From NCBI GenBank assembly GCA_963543015.1, contig CAUTYZ010000001.1, positions 197,414-261,413 of the forward strand: 64,000 nucleotides of DNA, written 5' to 3'. A program made the translations under genes and the position numbers. The DNA is from Alloscardovia sp963543015. Lineage in GTDB: Bacteria > Actinomycetota > Actinomycetes > Actinomycetales > Bifidobacteriaceae. The first letter of the stretch is position 1. Every line of letters begins with the position of its first letter. Positions 45,251 to 54,300 of the stretch are shown piece by piece. The notes below the pieces were generated by a model. The model ran no database searches, was not told where the DNA came from, and worked only from the letters and a program-made list of their open reading frames with translations.

Positions 45251-45547
45251 CTACTGACGTGCAGCAGATGCCAAGGAGCTATCGAGATCCTGCATGGACT
45301 GCTTAGCCTTATCCAAGAAGTTGCTCATGCCGGTAAGACCCTGAATAGTCTGAGAAGCACCCTTGTTGAAGTCTTCGTAAGAGCGCTGGAATTCACCAGA
45401 AGCCTTGTCAGTAACGAAGCCAGAAGCTACGAGCTGATCTACCAAAGACTTCAAGTTACGCAAAGTATTCTGCAAATCCTGCTCACCGGAGTTGAGCTTG
45501 CTAGAAACGGATTCGAGATCGCCATAAGTGACATTTACATTTGCCAT
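45251..45547 (-). CDS. WXG100-like secreted protein lacking the WXG motif
   Basis: A 98-residue helical-hairpin protein of ESAT-6 size. The loop that normally reads WxG is here SGFVTDKASGEFQRSYEDF: the Trp is missing, while the following A..F..SY pattern fits the family. No clear C-terminal YxxxD/E signal is seen. It is likely a substrate and activator of the EssC motor. It appears to be separately transcribed (promoter at 45632, terminator at 45201), as would suit an abundant secreted protein; AAGGGAAACA is the ribosome site. Confidence 0.85.
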   Translation of the reverse strand: MANVNVTYGDLESVSSKLNSGEQDLQNTLRNLKSLVDQLVASGFVTDKASGEFQRSYEDFNKGASQTIQGLTGMSNFLDKAKQSMQDLDSSLASAARQ

Positions 45548-45631
45548 GACTGTTTCCCTTCTTTCTAATTCACCTTCGTGTCATATTGTAGTTTACAGTA
45601 TCAACAATGATGTAGCGAGGCGTTCCATCAT

Positions 45632-45661
45632 ATTATGAGACATTTTGTATAATTTTACCAA
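45632..45661 (-). promoter_or_regulatory. Candidate promoter of the WXG100-like gene
   Basis: TTGGTA (-35), an 18-base spacer and CATAAT (-10), read on the minus strand, giving a leader of roughly 80 bases. Confidence 0.45.
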
Positions 45662-45690
45662 TTTTTTGAGAGATAATTACACGTACATCT

Positions 45691-46149
45691 CTAAAAAGCA
45701 TACCCAAGAGCAATCATGACATCGTCATCATCCGTATCAAGAATGTGGTAGAACGGCGTGTTGACGTCACGATTATTCATATCGAGCGTCTGCAAAAGTC
45801 GCCTGTACGCGCGCTGAGTCAGTGTTCCATAATCGTGGTCGACACTCGTCACGATAAGATTATTCACTTCAAAATACGACGAAAACTTCATACCGGGGAT
45901 AGATACATACTCTTCTTCAACCGGCATAAAAAATTCGATATCCATGGTGAAATTCGGGCCGGAAGGAACATTATTCAAACTATAGAAAAGAGGACCCACT
46001 GGATGCACCTCGAACTCTTCAAGTGTCTGTGTGAAGCTTTTTAATTCATCTGCAAATTCTGTTCCGGGAAATTCGCGACGATACCGCACTACATTTCGAG
46101 CTTCAAAAACTTCCGCGCCTTCGACGCCCTCTGCTGCTTCATATGTCAT
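45691..46149 (-). CDS. DUF5085-like protein of the type VII island
   Basis: A 152-residue soluble alpha/beta protein. VGPLFYSLNNVPSGPNFTMD and IEFFMPVEE are close to the DUF5085 family, which in Firmicutes sits next to type VII and LXG genes. The fold is expected to be GyrI-like. Its ATG overlaps the stop of a similar-sized neighbour (ATGA), with which it forms a pair. Role is unknown in the family; a chaperone or immunity-related function has been neither shown here nor visible in the sequence. Confidence 0.75.
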   Translation of the reverse strand: MTYEAAEGVEGAEVFEARNVVRYRREFPGTEFADELKSFTQTLEEFEVHPVGPLFYSLNNVPSGPNFTMDIEFFMPVEEEYVSIPGMKFSSYFEVNNLIVTSVDHDYGTLTQRAYRRLLQTLDMNNRDVNTPFYHILDTDDDDVMIALGYAF

Positions 46150-46613
46150 TTCTCATCACTTTCCATCGCACTATACACGTCAACAATCAACTCATCATCT
46201 TCCCAGTACAATACGTGATACACAGTCAAATCACGAAGTTGAGTATCCGTATATGTGTGCTGAAGCTCTGCGTAGTATGCATCCAATTCTGACGGAGCAA
46301 GCGTTGCGTATTCACGCGAATGAACAACGAGATCATATGCATCGAAACGTTCAGCAGCATCTGTCTTGTGGACACCAATTCGATTTCCAAACGTGGTAAA
46401 AACATCCAGTGCATTTTCTGTACGCGCGCCAAAAGGCTTCCATGCGAAGTAGACAGGACCGTCAGAATAGACAACGTCAAGCATTTCCGCGATAAAATCC
46501 TGACATCTCGCAAACATTTCTTCGCATAATTCATCCATTGACCATGACGTGTCATAATCGCGAGTAAAACCAACCATCTGGATGATGCTGAGAGTTTTAG
46601 GTCTGATATCCAT
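46146..46613 (-). CDS. Second DUF5085/GyrI-like protein
   Basis: A 155-residue soluble protein of the same layout as the downstream gene: a short N-terminal strand, DGPVYFAWKPFG at the position of GPLFYSLNN, then a long alpha/beta part ending LTVYHVLYWEDDELIVDVYS, comparable to FYHILDTDDDDVMIALGYAF. The two are probably diverged duplicates. GAGGAATGAT precedes the ATG. It follows two membrane protein genes with a 27-base gap, so it may belong to the same transcript as the 437-residue effector. Confidence 0.65.
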   Translation of the reverse strand: MDIRPKTLSIIQMVGFTRDYDTSWSMDELCEEMFARCQDFIAEMLDVVYSDGPVYFAWKPFGARTENALDVFTTFGNRIGVHKTDAAERFDAYDLVVHSREYATLAPSELDAYYAELQHTYTDTQLRDLTVYHVLYWEDDELIVDVYSAMESDEK

Positions 46614-46640
46614 ATCATTCCTCTTTACTTGTGATAATTG

Positions 46641-47426
46641 TTAGCTGATGAGTGGAGCGTCTGGATTATTCTGAGCGTCGAAAGTAGAAGGTGATGCATC
46701 TTCTTCATCTTCAGCCTCAAGATCGTACTCATCCGACTCACTTGAATTATTGAAAGAATATGGATGCTTCCTCACCCAGATAGCACCATACAAGGCATCC
46801 ACCACAAGCATCGGGAACGTTACAGCAAAAATAGCCGTAATTGCAATCCAAAAAATATGCTGGATCCCCACACTAAACAAAGACAAAACCGAAGGAACGA
46901 TAACAATCACTCCAAACATCGCCCCAAACGACGACAAAGCAGACGTATCATGAGACTTCAACTTCTCCAGCCACTGTACATTCTTGTCCTGATGCATATA
47001 AAAATACGCATACACACAACCCATAACCACTGCAGCAGCTGACCACACACCAATCAAAAGAAGAATCGGAGAAGAGCGGAGCGAATCAATTGTCGTATTG
47101 TCACCCTCGCTCACCGTTGCTAAGCATCCAATCATCATGAAACCAACCGCACACGTAGCCCATACAATCGCTACCAGAATCAAACACAACGACTGAAACT
47201 TCCAAATAAAAGGTCGCACAAAAGATAACAACAAACACACACAAGAAAAACCGAAAACAGCTACGCTAATCTGCGAATACACAGGCAGCCAATGAAATTG
47301 GCTCACAGTAATCCACACAAAAAGCCCCCATACGAGGATATTAATCCAAGCCAACTGTAGCGTATTTGGCTTCATTGGCGAAGCAACGAGCGGGAAAGTA
47401 TATCGCTCTTGATTTTTGTTTTCCAT
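46641..47426 (-). CDS. Six-helix membrane protein, paralogue family member 3
   Basis: A 261-residue membrane protein with six helices and an acidic C-terminal tail. It shares with the proteins at 47430 and 49965 the blocks VYSQISVAVFGFSCVC, WLEKLKSHDTSALSSF and VVDALYGAIWVRKHPYSF. Three bases separate it from the upstream paralogue. The repeated duplication next to a putative pore-type effector suggests immunity proteins; a translocon part is less likely since three divergent copies are kept. The family is not otherwise recognised. Confidence 0.8.
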   Translation of the reverse strand: MENKNQERYTFPLVASPMKPNTLQLAWINILVWGLFVWITVSQFHWLPVYSQISVAVFGFSCVCLLLSFVRPFIWKFQSLCLILVAIVWATCAVGFMMIGCLATVSEGDNTTIDSLRSSPILLLIGVWSAAAVVMGCVYAYFYMHQDKNVQWLEKLKSHDTSALSSFGAMFGVIVIVPSVLSLFSVGIQHIFWIAITAIFAVTFPMLVVDALYGAIWVRKHPYSFNNSSESDEYDLEAEDEEDASPSTFDAQNNPDAPLIS

Positions 47427-47429
47427 AAT

Positions 47430-48227
47430 TTATTCCTCTTTATCTGTCAGATAACTCTCATCATCTAGATCGTCATCGTCAACCTCAAGGTCATACTCAC
47501 TAGGCTTATCAGAAGAATATGGATGCTTCCTTACCCAGATAGCACCATACAAGGCATCCACCACCATCGCAGGCAAAACAGCAGCAAACGCTGCCGCAAG
47601 AAGAATCCAACAAATATTAAGAATGCCTCCATGAAACAGCGAGATGACTGCAGGACCAATAGCAATTACTCCATACACCATTCCAAACTGTGTTAGAGCG
47701 GAAGTATCATATGCTTGTAACTTTTCTAGCCATTCCACATGTTTATCCTGATTCATATAAAAATAGGAATATACCCCAACCATAATGAGCGCAACAATGA
47801 GCCATGCACTTACAAAGGGGATAGCTGCTGAATAATTTGTCCTCTTACCACTACCAAATGTATATGCCGCACAGCCACAGATTGTGATTAACCCACCCGT
47901 AATCGCTACCCAGATAAGAGAAGTCAGCACAAGACTTAATGATTGATACTTGTCGATGAAAGGCTCAATAAAAGATAAAAGGAAGCAGACACACGAAAAA
48001 ACTAAAATACCTACAGAAATCTGTGAATATATTGGAACCCAATAGAAGAGCACCACACTCACCCATGTGAAAATACCCCAAATAACAATACTTGCGAACG
48101 AAATCATAAGGGCGCTCGGCTCTTGAGCATTCTGAGGAATGGGAAAATGGAAACGCTCTTTTTCATCGCCGAATTCTTCGCTCGGGCATTCTCCTACCTC
48201 ATATTTGTTAGAGATATCTTTATTCAT
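47430..48227 (-). CDS. Six-helix membrane protein, paralogue family member 2
   Basis: A 265-residue paralogue directly behind the 437-residue effector gene (9 bases). Helices at about 42-62, 66-88, 98-125, 140-162, 178-205 and 210-235. Shared blocks are VYSYFYMNQDKHVEWLEKLQ and VVDALYGAIWVRKHPYS. The N-terminal 30 residues and the very acidic C-terminus (DLEVDDDDLDDESYL) are cytoplasmic if the positive-inside rule holds. Its place makes it the best candidate for the effector's cognate immunity protein. Confidence 0.8.
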   Translation of the reverse strand: MNKDISNKYEVGECPSEEFGDEKERFHFPIPQNAQEPSALMISFASIVIWGIFTWVSVVLFYWVPIYSQISVGILVFSCVCFLLSFIEPFIDKYQSLSLVLTSLIWVAITGGLITICGCAAYTFGSGKRTNYSAAIPFVSAWLIVALIMVGVYSYFYMNQDKHVEWLEKLQAYDTSALTQFGMVYGVIAIGPAVISLFHGGILNICWILLAAAFAAVLPAMVVDALYGAIWVRKHPYSSDKPSEYDLEVDDDDLDDESYLTDKEE

Positions 48228-48236
48228 ATTCTCCCC

Positions 48237-49550
48237 CTAAAAATGAAATAGTCCTTTTAGTCCTGACTTAATAAGCCCCGAAACTGAATGAGAACCATCC
48301 CATTGATTATTTATAGCCCAATTTATAGCAATCCCCGCACCATATCCAATCAGAGTTCCTGCCGGACCACCAATCATAGTTCCTATCATCGCACCAGTAG
48401 CACCAGCCGCAGCTCCTGACGCCAAGTCCACAGAAGTGTCTACAACATAGTTTTTTGTTTTCTCAGCTGCGCTTGATTTATTGTCATCAATAAGATCAGT
48501 TTTAGCATTGGAGACAAAAGTCAAAACCGTTCCCGCTGCACCAAGAATTTTTCCAGTCTTTGCCCAGCTGCTTGCTCCTTTGAAACCTCGAAAATCGCTT
48601 GTAAAGTCCATACCAGACTTGAACGATTGCTTTCCAGATTTACCGACTTCACTAAAATCGATATGCCCGTTAGCCTTTCTGCCAAAATGAACCGTATCAA
48701 AATCCACTTCAGTATTTTTCTTAAAACGCTCTCCATATTTTTCGGAATATCGCGTACGTTCACCAGACTTCTTCTCGTATACCTTCTTACCATCAAGATA
48801 TACGTTGTGCCTAATTTTTCCTTTTTTACCTAGCTGATCGCGTACAGTAAATTTCTTACCTTTAAGCTCTTTGTAGACTTTCCACCCCTTACGAAGCTTT
48901 AGCCCGTCTTTACCAATCTTTCGGAAGAATTTTGTCCCAGCACCTGCACTGACGAATTTTTCAGCTGCTAACTGCCAAAATCCTTGTAGAGCAGCGTTAC
49001 AAGTGCTATCCGCATCGTTGTAGTCATTAACGATATTAGTCGCATACTTAATATAGTCACTCAGCTCGTTCTGAGCCTGTACTTTAGCAGCATTCGCACG
49101 ACGGAGAGTCGCTTGGTATGTTTCATTATTTCCTTTATCGGAATTTTGCTTCATCTCATCATGCTTATTATTGATGATACGAGATTGCTGCGTAATCTCG
49201 CTCTGTGCACGTTTTGCATTTTCTAGTACCTGAGCAATGCGCGATTGAGCGTCCTCTACAGCATTGCTCCAATTCTTAAGTTCATCTTTAACACGTTCGG
49301 CACTGTCATGAAGTTTACGAACGTCATCATAAATTCCGTCACGGGTGACACTAAATTCCAGAGAGAAACTTCCCTGAAGAGTTAGAGCCGTATGCTTCGT
49401 ATAACGCATAGCATCGCACGCTGTGACGAGTTCCGATGCATACGATCCATAATGCGCAGCAAGCTGTGCTATTTCTTCAGAATCTCCAGGTGTCGGGTCA
49501 TTTGGCAGTTTAAGAATTGACCAATCCTCTTTCTTGTTATATGCACTCAT
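48237..49550 (-). CDS. Putative type VII effector with glycine-zipper C-terminus, 437 residues
   Basis: The N-terminus (DWSILKLPNDPTPGD) fits the putative T7SS signal domain of actinobacterial toxins and is followed by a helical, coiled-coil region to about 205, with LKNW near 90. Residues about 205-340 are basic and Lys/Arg-rich. About 372-415 holds a Gly/Ala zipper: GAAAGATGAMIGTMIGGPAG, then TLIGYGAGIAINWAI. Such zippers occur in LXG proteins such as streptococcal TelE that damage membranes. No nuclease or NADase motif was found. A small helical protein precedes it and two paralogous membrane proteins follow. Toxicity is inferred from architecture only. Confidence 0.8.
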   Translation of the reverse strand: MSAYNKKEDWSILKLPNDPTPGDSEEIAQLAAHYGSYASELVTACDAMRYTKHTALTLQGSFSLEFSVTRDGIYDDVRKLHDSAERVKDELKNWSNAVEDAQSRIAQVLENAKRAQSEITQQSRIINNKHDEMKQNSDKGNNETYQATLRRANAAKVQAQNELSDYIKYATNIVNDYNDADSTCNAALQGFWQLAAEKFVSAGAGTKFFRKIGKDGLKLRKGWKVYKELKGKKFTVRDQLGKKGKIRHNVYLDGKKVYEKKSGERTRYSEKYGERFKKNTEVDFDTVHFGRKANGHIDFSEVGKSGKQSFKSGMDFTSDFRGFKGASSWAKTGKILGAAGTVLTFVSNAKTDLIDDNKSSAAEKTKNYVVDTSVDLASGAAAGATGAMIGTMIGGPAGTLIGYGAGIAINWAINNQWDGSHSVSGLIKSGLKGLFHF

Positions 49551-49609
49551 ATACGTTTCTTCTCGTTACTTTCCGAATTCAATTTTCTCTACTCGTCACA
49601 GACAAAACA

Positions 49610-49891
49610 CTAATTAAGCGTTACTGCAAGCTCATTATCGAGAAATGTCGTCCCTGCACTAGCATCATCCATAAGAGAGATACATTGATCCAATCGGTCT
49701 TTAAGAGAATCTTTTAACTGTGCAGTCTGTGCATTGATATTTTTCATGCATGCAGAGGTCTTTCCTCTACCGAGACATGAGGTATCCCCGTATTCTGTAT
49801 AAGTATCCACAGAAGAATAAGCTGATGTAAGAGCTTCTTTAAGTTCTTGTAATGACCGATCAGTAACTTTAAAATCTGCCGTTTTAATCAC
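49610..49891 (-). CDS. Small helical protein, WXG100/Lap-like, upstream of the glycine-zipper effector
   Basis: A 93-residue helical protein starting at a GTG with GAGAAGAA upstream. Two helices flank a Cys/Gly-containing turn (GDTSCLGRGKTSACM; two Cys could form a disulfide). It ends LDNELAVTLN, close to the end of the folded part of the 108-residue protein at 43153. It lies 59 bases before the effector start, the place and size of Lap-type targeting partners. No WXG motif is present. Confidence 0.75.
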   Translation of the reverse strand: MIKTADFKVTDRSLQELKEALTSAYSSVDTYTEYGDTSCLGRGKTSACMKNINAQTAQLKDSLKDRLDQCISLMDDASAGTTFLDNELAVTLN

Positions 49892-49964
49892 TTCTTCTCG
49901 TAAAACAAATGTTTTTATATGGCATAGTCACGAATAACGACTCAGCAACATCATCTATCTGTAC

Positions 49965-50720
49965 TTATGCTTCCGAATCTTCATCCGCGAACTCTTCGTC
50001 GTCTTCGAGTTCAAGATTATCAATATCAACCTCGTCGAATGAATATGGATGCTTGCGAACCCAGATAGCACCATACACAGCATCCACCACCATCACAGGC
50101 AGAATAACTGTAAATGACGCAACCAGTATAATCCAAAAAATATGCATAATACCGGAAATAAACAATGAAATAACTATAGGGGCCAAGGATACAACGCCAA
50201 AAGTAGCCGCAAAGCTTGTCAGTGCAGAGGTATCATACGACTGCAACTTTTCAAGCCATGCTACATGTTTCTCTTGGTTCACATAAAAATATGTATACAC
50301 ACAACCCATGAATAAAGCGAACACGAACCATACACACAGAAAAGGTATAACCTTCGATGAATCCACAACAGTTCTATTACCATTACTATACGAAGCAAAA
50401 CAACACGTGATAATGCACCACAAAATTACCTGCACCCACAAAAGAGTCACAAGCACAAGAGCAAAAAACTGGAACTTCTCAAGAAACTTCTCCGAAAAAG
50501 TAAGGAAGCCACATACACACGAAAAAGCAAAAATGCCAATACTAATTTGTGTGTACACTGGTATCCAATCCAAAGCGAAGACACTTATCCACACGTAAGC
50601 TCCCCACAGAAGAGCATTAGGCCACGCTAATACCAGACTCGAAGAATCCTGTTCATGCTCAGGAATAGGAAAATGAAAACGCTCCTCTTGTCCATTGCCA
50701 CTATTTTCTGGTTCCGTCAC
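49965..50720 (-). CDS. Six-helix membrane protein, paralogue family member 1
   Basis: A 251-residue member of the same family as 47430 and 46641 (PVYTQISIGIFAFSCVC, WLEKLQSYDTSALTSF, VVDAVYGAIWVRKHPYSF) with an acidic tail. It is upstream rather than downstream of the effector, between the soluble FHA gene and the small helical protein gene, so it may be an orphan immunity protein from a lost effector or a fixed component. The start codon is preceded by a 63-base gap from the FHA gene. Confidence 0.8.
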   Translation of the reverse strand: MTEPENSGNGQEERFHFPIPEHEQDSSSLVLAWPNALLWGAYVWISVFALDWIPVYTQISIGIFAFSCVCGFLTFSEKFLEKFQFFALVLVTLLWVQVILWCIITCCFASYSNGNRTVVDSSKVIPFLCVWFVFALFMGCVYTYFYVNQEKHVAWLEKLQSYDTSALTSFAATFGVVSLAPIVISLFISGIMHIFWIILVASFTVILPVMVVDAVYGAIWVRKHPYSFDEVDIDNLELEDDEEFADEDSEA

Positions 50721-50783
50721 GTTTTCCTCCCCTCTTGTTCTCCTCGTTATCGTCTCGCTTCTACGTTCGTCTTTATCGTTGCC

Positions 50784-51341
50784 CTAACGTGCATCCACGT
50801 AATCGATTCCCGCGCTAAAAGTTGAGAAGACGATTAGTGCTCCTTGCGCGACGACTTCGCGAGTATGCGGCGCTAAACGCTTATCTCCCAGAGGAGTACG
50901 AATCCACGTTCCATTCGCACTTCCCAGATCTTCGACCCATACTCGACCGAAATTATCCATTCCGCATGCAAAGTGTTCACGTGACACTTGACCTGTTGGA
51001 TCATTAATAACGAGGGTATGCGCATATTGGGCTGTCTGCGATGGCATACGTCCGACAAGGCACGTTCCCTCGAGAACGTACGACTGCCCGTCCGAGATAG
51101 TAATTCGCCCTTTCACGGAAGTTGGAGCAGGAGTATTCATCTGCTGCTTCGCTGCTTCAGCTTCATGCATAGCCTGCTGTCGAATATCGGCCATGTCAGG
51201 AGCAGTATCCATATCATCTTTTCCGGCATCACGCGTTGTCGTCAGTGGTGGAAGTTCGACAAGCTGCGCAGACATGAGCGACGCTGAGCGCACAGGGTTG
51301 AGCTTATAACCTATTCCCAAAAGCCGTTTAAGCCAGTTCAT
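50784..51341 (-). CDS. Soluble FHA-domain protein
   Basis: A 185-residue protein with a variable N-terminal 75 residues and a C-terminal FHA domain: CLVGRMPSQT, QVSREHFACGM and LGSANGTWIR supply the phosphothreonine-binding Arg, Ser-x-x-His and Asn. It overlaps the end of the EssC gene by 14 bases, so the two are translationally coupled. It probably links the motor to a phosphorylated partner such as the DEGETTLA protein made from the same cluster. Family function elsewhere: phosphothreonine recognition. Confidence 0.9.
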   Translation of the reverse strand: MNWLKRLLGIGYKLNPVRSASLMSAQLVELPPLTTTRDAGKDDMDTAPDMADIRQQAMHEAEAAKQQMNTPAPTSVKGRITISDGQSYVLEGTCLVGRMPSQTAQYAHTLVINDPTGQVSREHFACGMDNFGRVWVEDLGSANGTWIRTPLGDKRLAPHTREVVAQGALIVFSTFSAGIDYVDAR

Positions 51342-54300
51342 TGTCTCCCCTATCCTGCACCGCCTGCATCTCTTGCATCACGCCAGCATTCTTCGTGAGT
51401 TCATTCTTCGTGAGCCCATTCTCATCGAGCTCACTATCATCTACACGATTCTCGGCGACGTCGCTCTTATGCTGCTGCACATGCTGCTGCACATGCTGCT
51501 GTACGTACTGCTGTACATTTCCCAGCTCTGCCACCTGGATTTGAGCAGCAACTGAGCCGACATGGATAAAGCCACGACCCTCTGGCTTGCTATCCATAAT
51601 ATCTGTACGCTTCAAACGCATGTTGATGTAATCCGAGTGTGAAAGCTCTTCTGGCTGAAGGAGCATACCTTCGCGCAAATTCTTGACACGTGCACCCCAG
51701 TTAGCAAAGCCGACAGTAAAATCAACCGTATCTCCAGCCACAGCAAAGGCGAAGTGTGGAGCATCAATTGTCATGATATTGTCAGAAAGCCAGTTGTTTG
51801 CAGGGATATCCGTCAGCATCTGACCATCATCCATCACAATCATTGTCTTCTCGTTCGAATTCATCGCATCCGTAAAGAGCTCAACAGTCACATCATGAGG
51901 ATCGGTAATGATTCTATCGATGTTCGCAATGCCTTCAAGATTTCTCAGTCCTCCCTTTCGTGGAGCGACGCATATCACTCGATAACCAGCTTGGGCAGCT
52001 GCGACGGCAATTGTGCATACTGCAGTCGTCTTTCCAGCGCCTCGTCCAGCGTAAATTGGAAGTACTGTTGTTTCTTCAGGATTCCACATGATGACGGTGT
52101 TATCTTCACCGCCCACACCCAGTGGAATTCCTGCACCTGTCATGCCACGCTCATAGACTTCTTCAAGCGTAATTTCCGTCGGCATTTCTTCAACGCTCAT
52201 TGGCCACTGATGACGTGGCACAGCAGCATCACGTTCCGCAGACAGAGCACGACCAGCTTGACGAATCAAATTCGACTCATCCTGGCCTTGGACATCCGCA
52301 TCGATAAGCGCAAATTGTAATTCGCGAGCGCCATCAGAGGAGAACGCGCGGCCATCCGCTATCTCATCAGGAACGTCTGCAGTACGCATACCAATCAGCG
52401 AATAGTCGCCCTTATCTACCAGACGCAGCACAATTTTCTGCTCTGCATATCCAGACATTCGTCCGGACATCAATTGCTTATCGCCTGTCACAATGAAATG
52501 CACGCCACTCGATACGCCTTCACGCATCAGCAACTGAATACGCGATACGAGAGAGCCGTTATCGTACATATCAAACGTGGACATATATCCATCCCACGAA
52601 TCAAGCACGACGAAAGTTTGAGCCATCGTGTGTCCTTCATTCGCTGAATCAGAATTGTACTCATCTACACTTGCATAACCACCGAGAGACAGTCGCTGTG
52701 CTCGCTCGCTGACTTCTTTTTCAAGCTTTCCGAGCAAGCGCTCAATTTTTTGCGTTTCTGACCTCAATGCGACGACGCCTACATTCGGGAAAGCAATTAA
52801 CGGTGACAACGCGCCATTTCCAGCATCGATGCAGTAGATATGCAAATCCGCACAACTGTACATCTGAGATGCCGAGTACACGATAGAGCGCAATGCTGTC
52901 GACTTACCACTTCTCGTCGTTCCCACGATGAAGAGGTTGCCAAATGATTTCAAGTCAATGCTTTCTGCGCGTTGCTGCTGCAAGTCAGGGTAATCGCCCA
53001 ATCCAAACGGAATACGTGGCTGAGCATGACCCTGTACATCCGAACGGCCGACATGAGAGCCGTCGCTCGCGACACCGTCAGTAGCACCAGAGTTTGCAGA
53101 AGAAGCAGCACCGCCCGCATTATTCGCGCGATCAGCATCCATCACATCTGCCAAATCAATTGCCGTTCCCAAAGCAGGAAGCCAAGGTTTGCGCTGATAC
53201 GTAAAGCCCGCAGTGTGTGCAGCATCCCCGATGGCAGAGACAAGCATCTTCAAATCGGTGACTGCCACATCGCTCGAATCTTTCTTATTCTTTCGACGTT
53301 GTGGAGCAGGCTCACCAAGGCTCTTATCACTGACAGCAACCACAAGTGACTCTTCACGCTGTTCATTCTTCTCACGCTGTGGGTCGACATATCGACCACC
53401 CACACGAGCAGACTGGAATGGCACTAACGAGCTCGATCCCAGTCGTACGACAGCACGACCTGGAGTGCTCTTGGAAATAAGTCCTGCATCTTTTGCATCG
53501 ATGACGTCTTGACTTTCAGATGCATCCGTCATACGCAAAGCGATACGCAAGTTTGTATTTGCACGAATTTCCGGTGACACGACACCACCAGGACGCTGAG
53601 TTGCAAGCAGCAGATGAATTCCCAGCGAACGTCCTCGCTGAGCAATATTGACCAAACCAGTGACGAAGTCTGGAAGCTCGCGAGCCAAGGACGCGAACTC
53701 ATCAATGACGATAAGCAGTCGAGGAAGAGGTGTGAGCTTCGGATTCTTCGTTACGAAATCGATATAATCTTCGATATCTTTAGCACCCACAGCCGCGAGC
53801 AGATGCTCACGATATGTCAATTCTGCTCCCAAAGACACCAATGCTCGTGTCACCAAATAGCTATCCAAATCAGTAACCATACCGACAGTATGTGGAAGAT
53901 CAACGCAGTCCTTAAACGCCGCTCCACCTTTGTAATCGATAAGCACGAAATTCATAGCATCCGGCGTATTTGCCACGGCCAATGATGCTACCAGCGACTG
54001 CAGCAGCTCAGACTTACCCGAACCAGTCGTACCACCAATCAAACCATGCGGACCATCATGAGAAATGTCGAGTTCAAAGACACCATCCACGGATTCACCG
54101 ATGACAAATCGTGTAGAGCGAGGATCGACATTCCACCTCGACAAAATCTGATCCGACGTTGGGGTAAGGTTGAGCAATTTCAGCAAATTCGACGAGGTTG
54201 GAATTGCAGACTCTGCTTCATCCGGACTACCGTCTTCCAGAGGAGCGAGAGAAATTGCAACGGATTCTACCCAGTTATACGAGACGATATCAGGCATAAT

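Noticed and set aside
51341..51544. Cys/Ser-rich plus-strand frame opposite the EssC C-terminus
   Set aside because: It is a mirror of the 12-bp repeats and Glu/Asn-rich tail on the coding strand, with no ribosome site.
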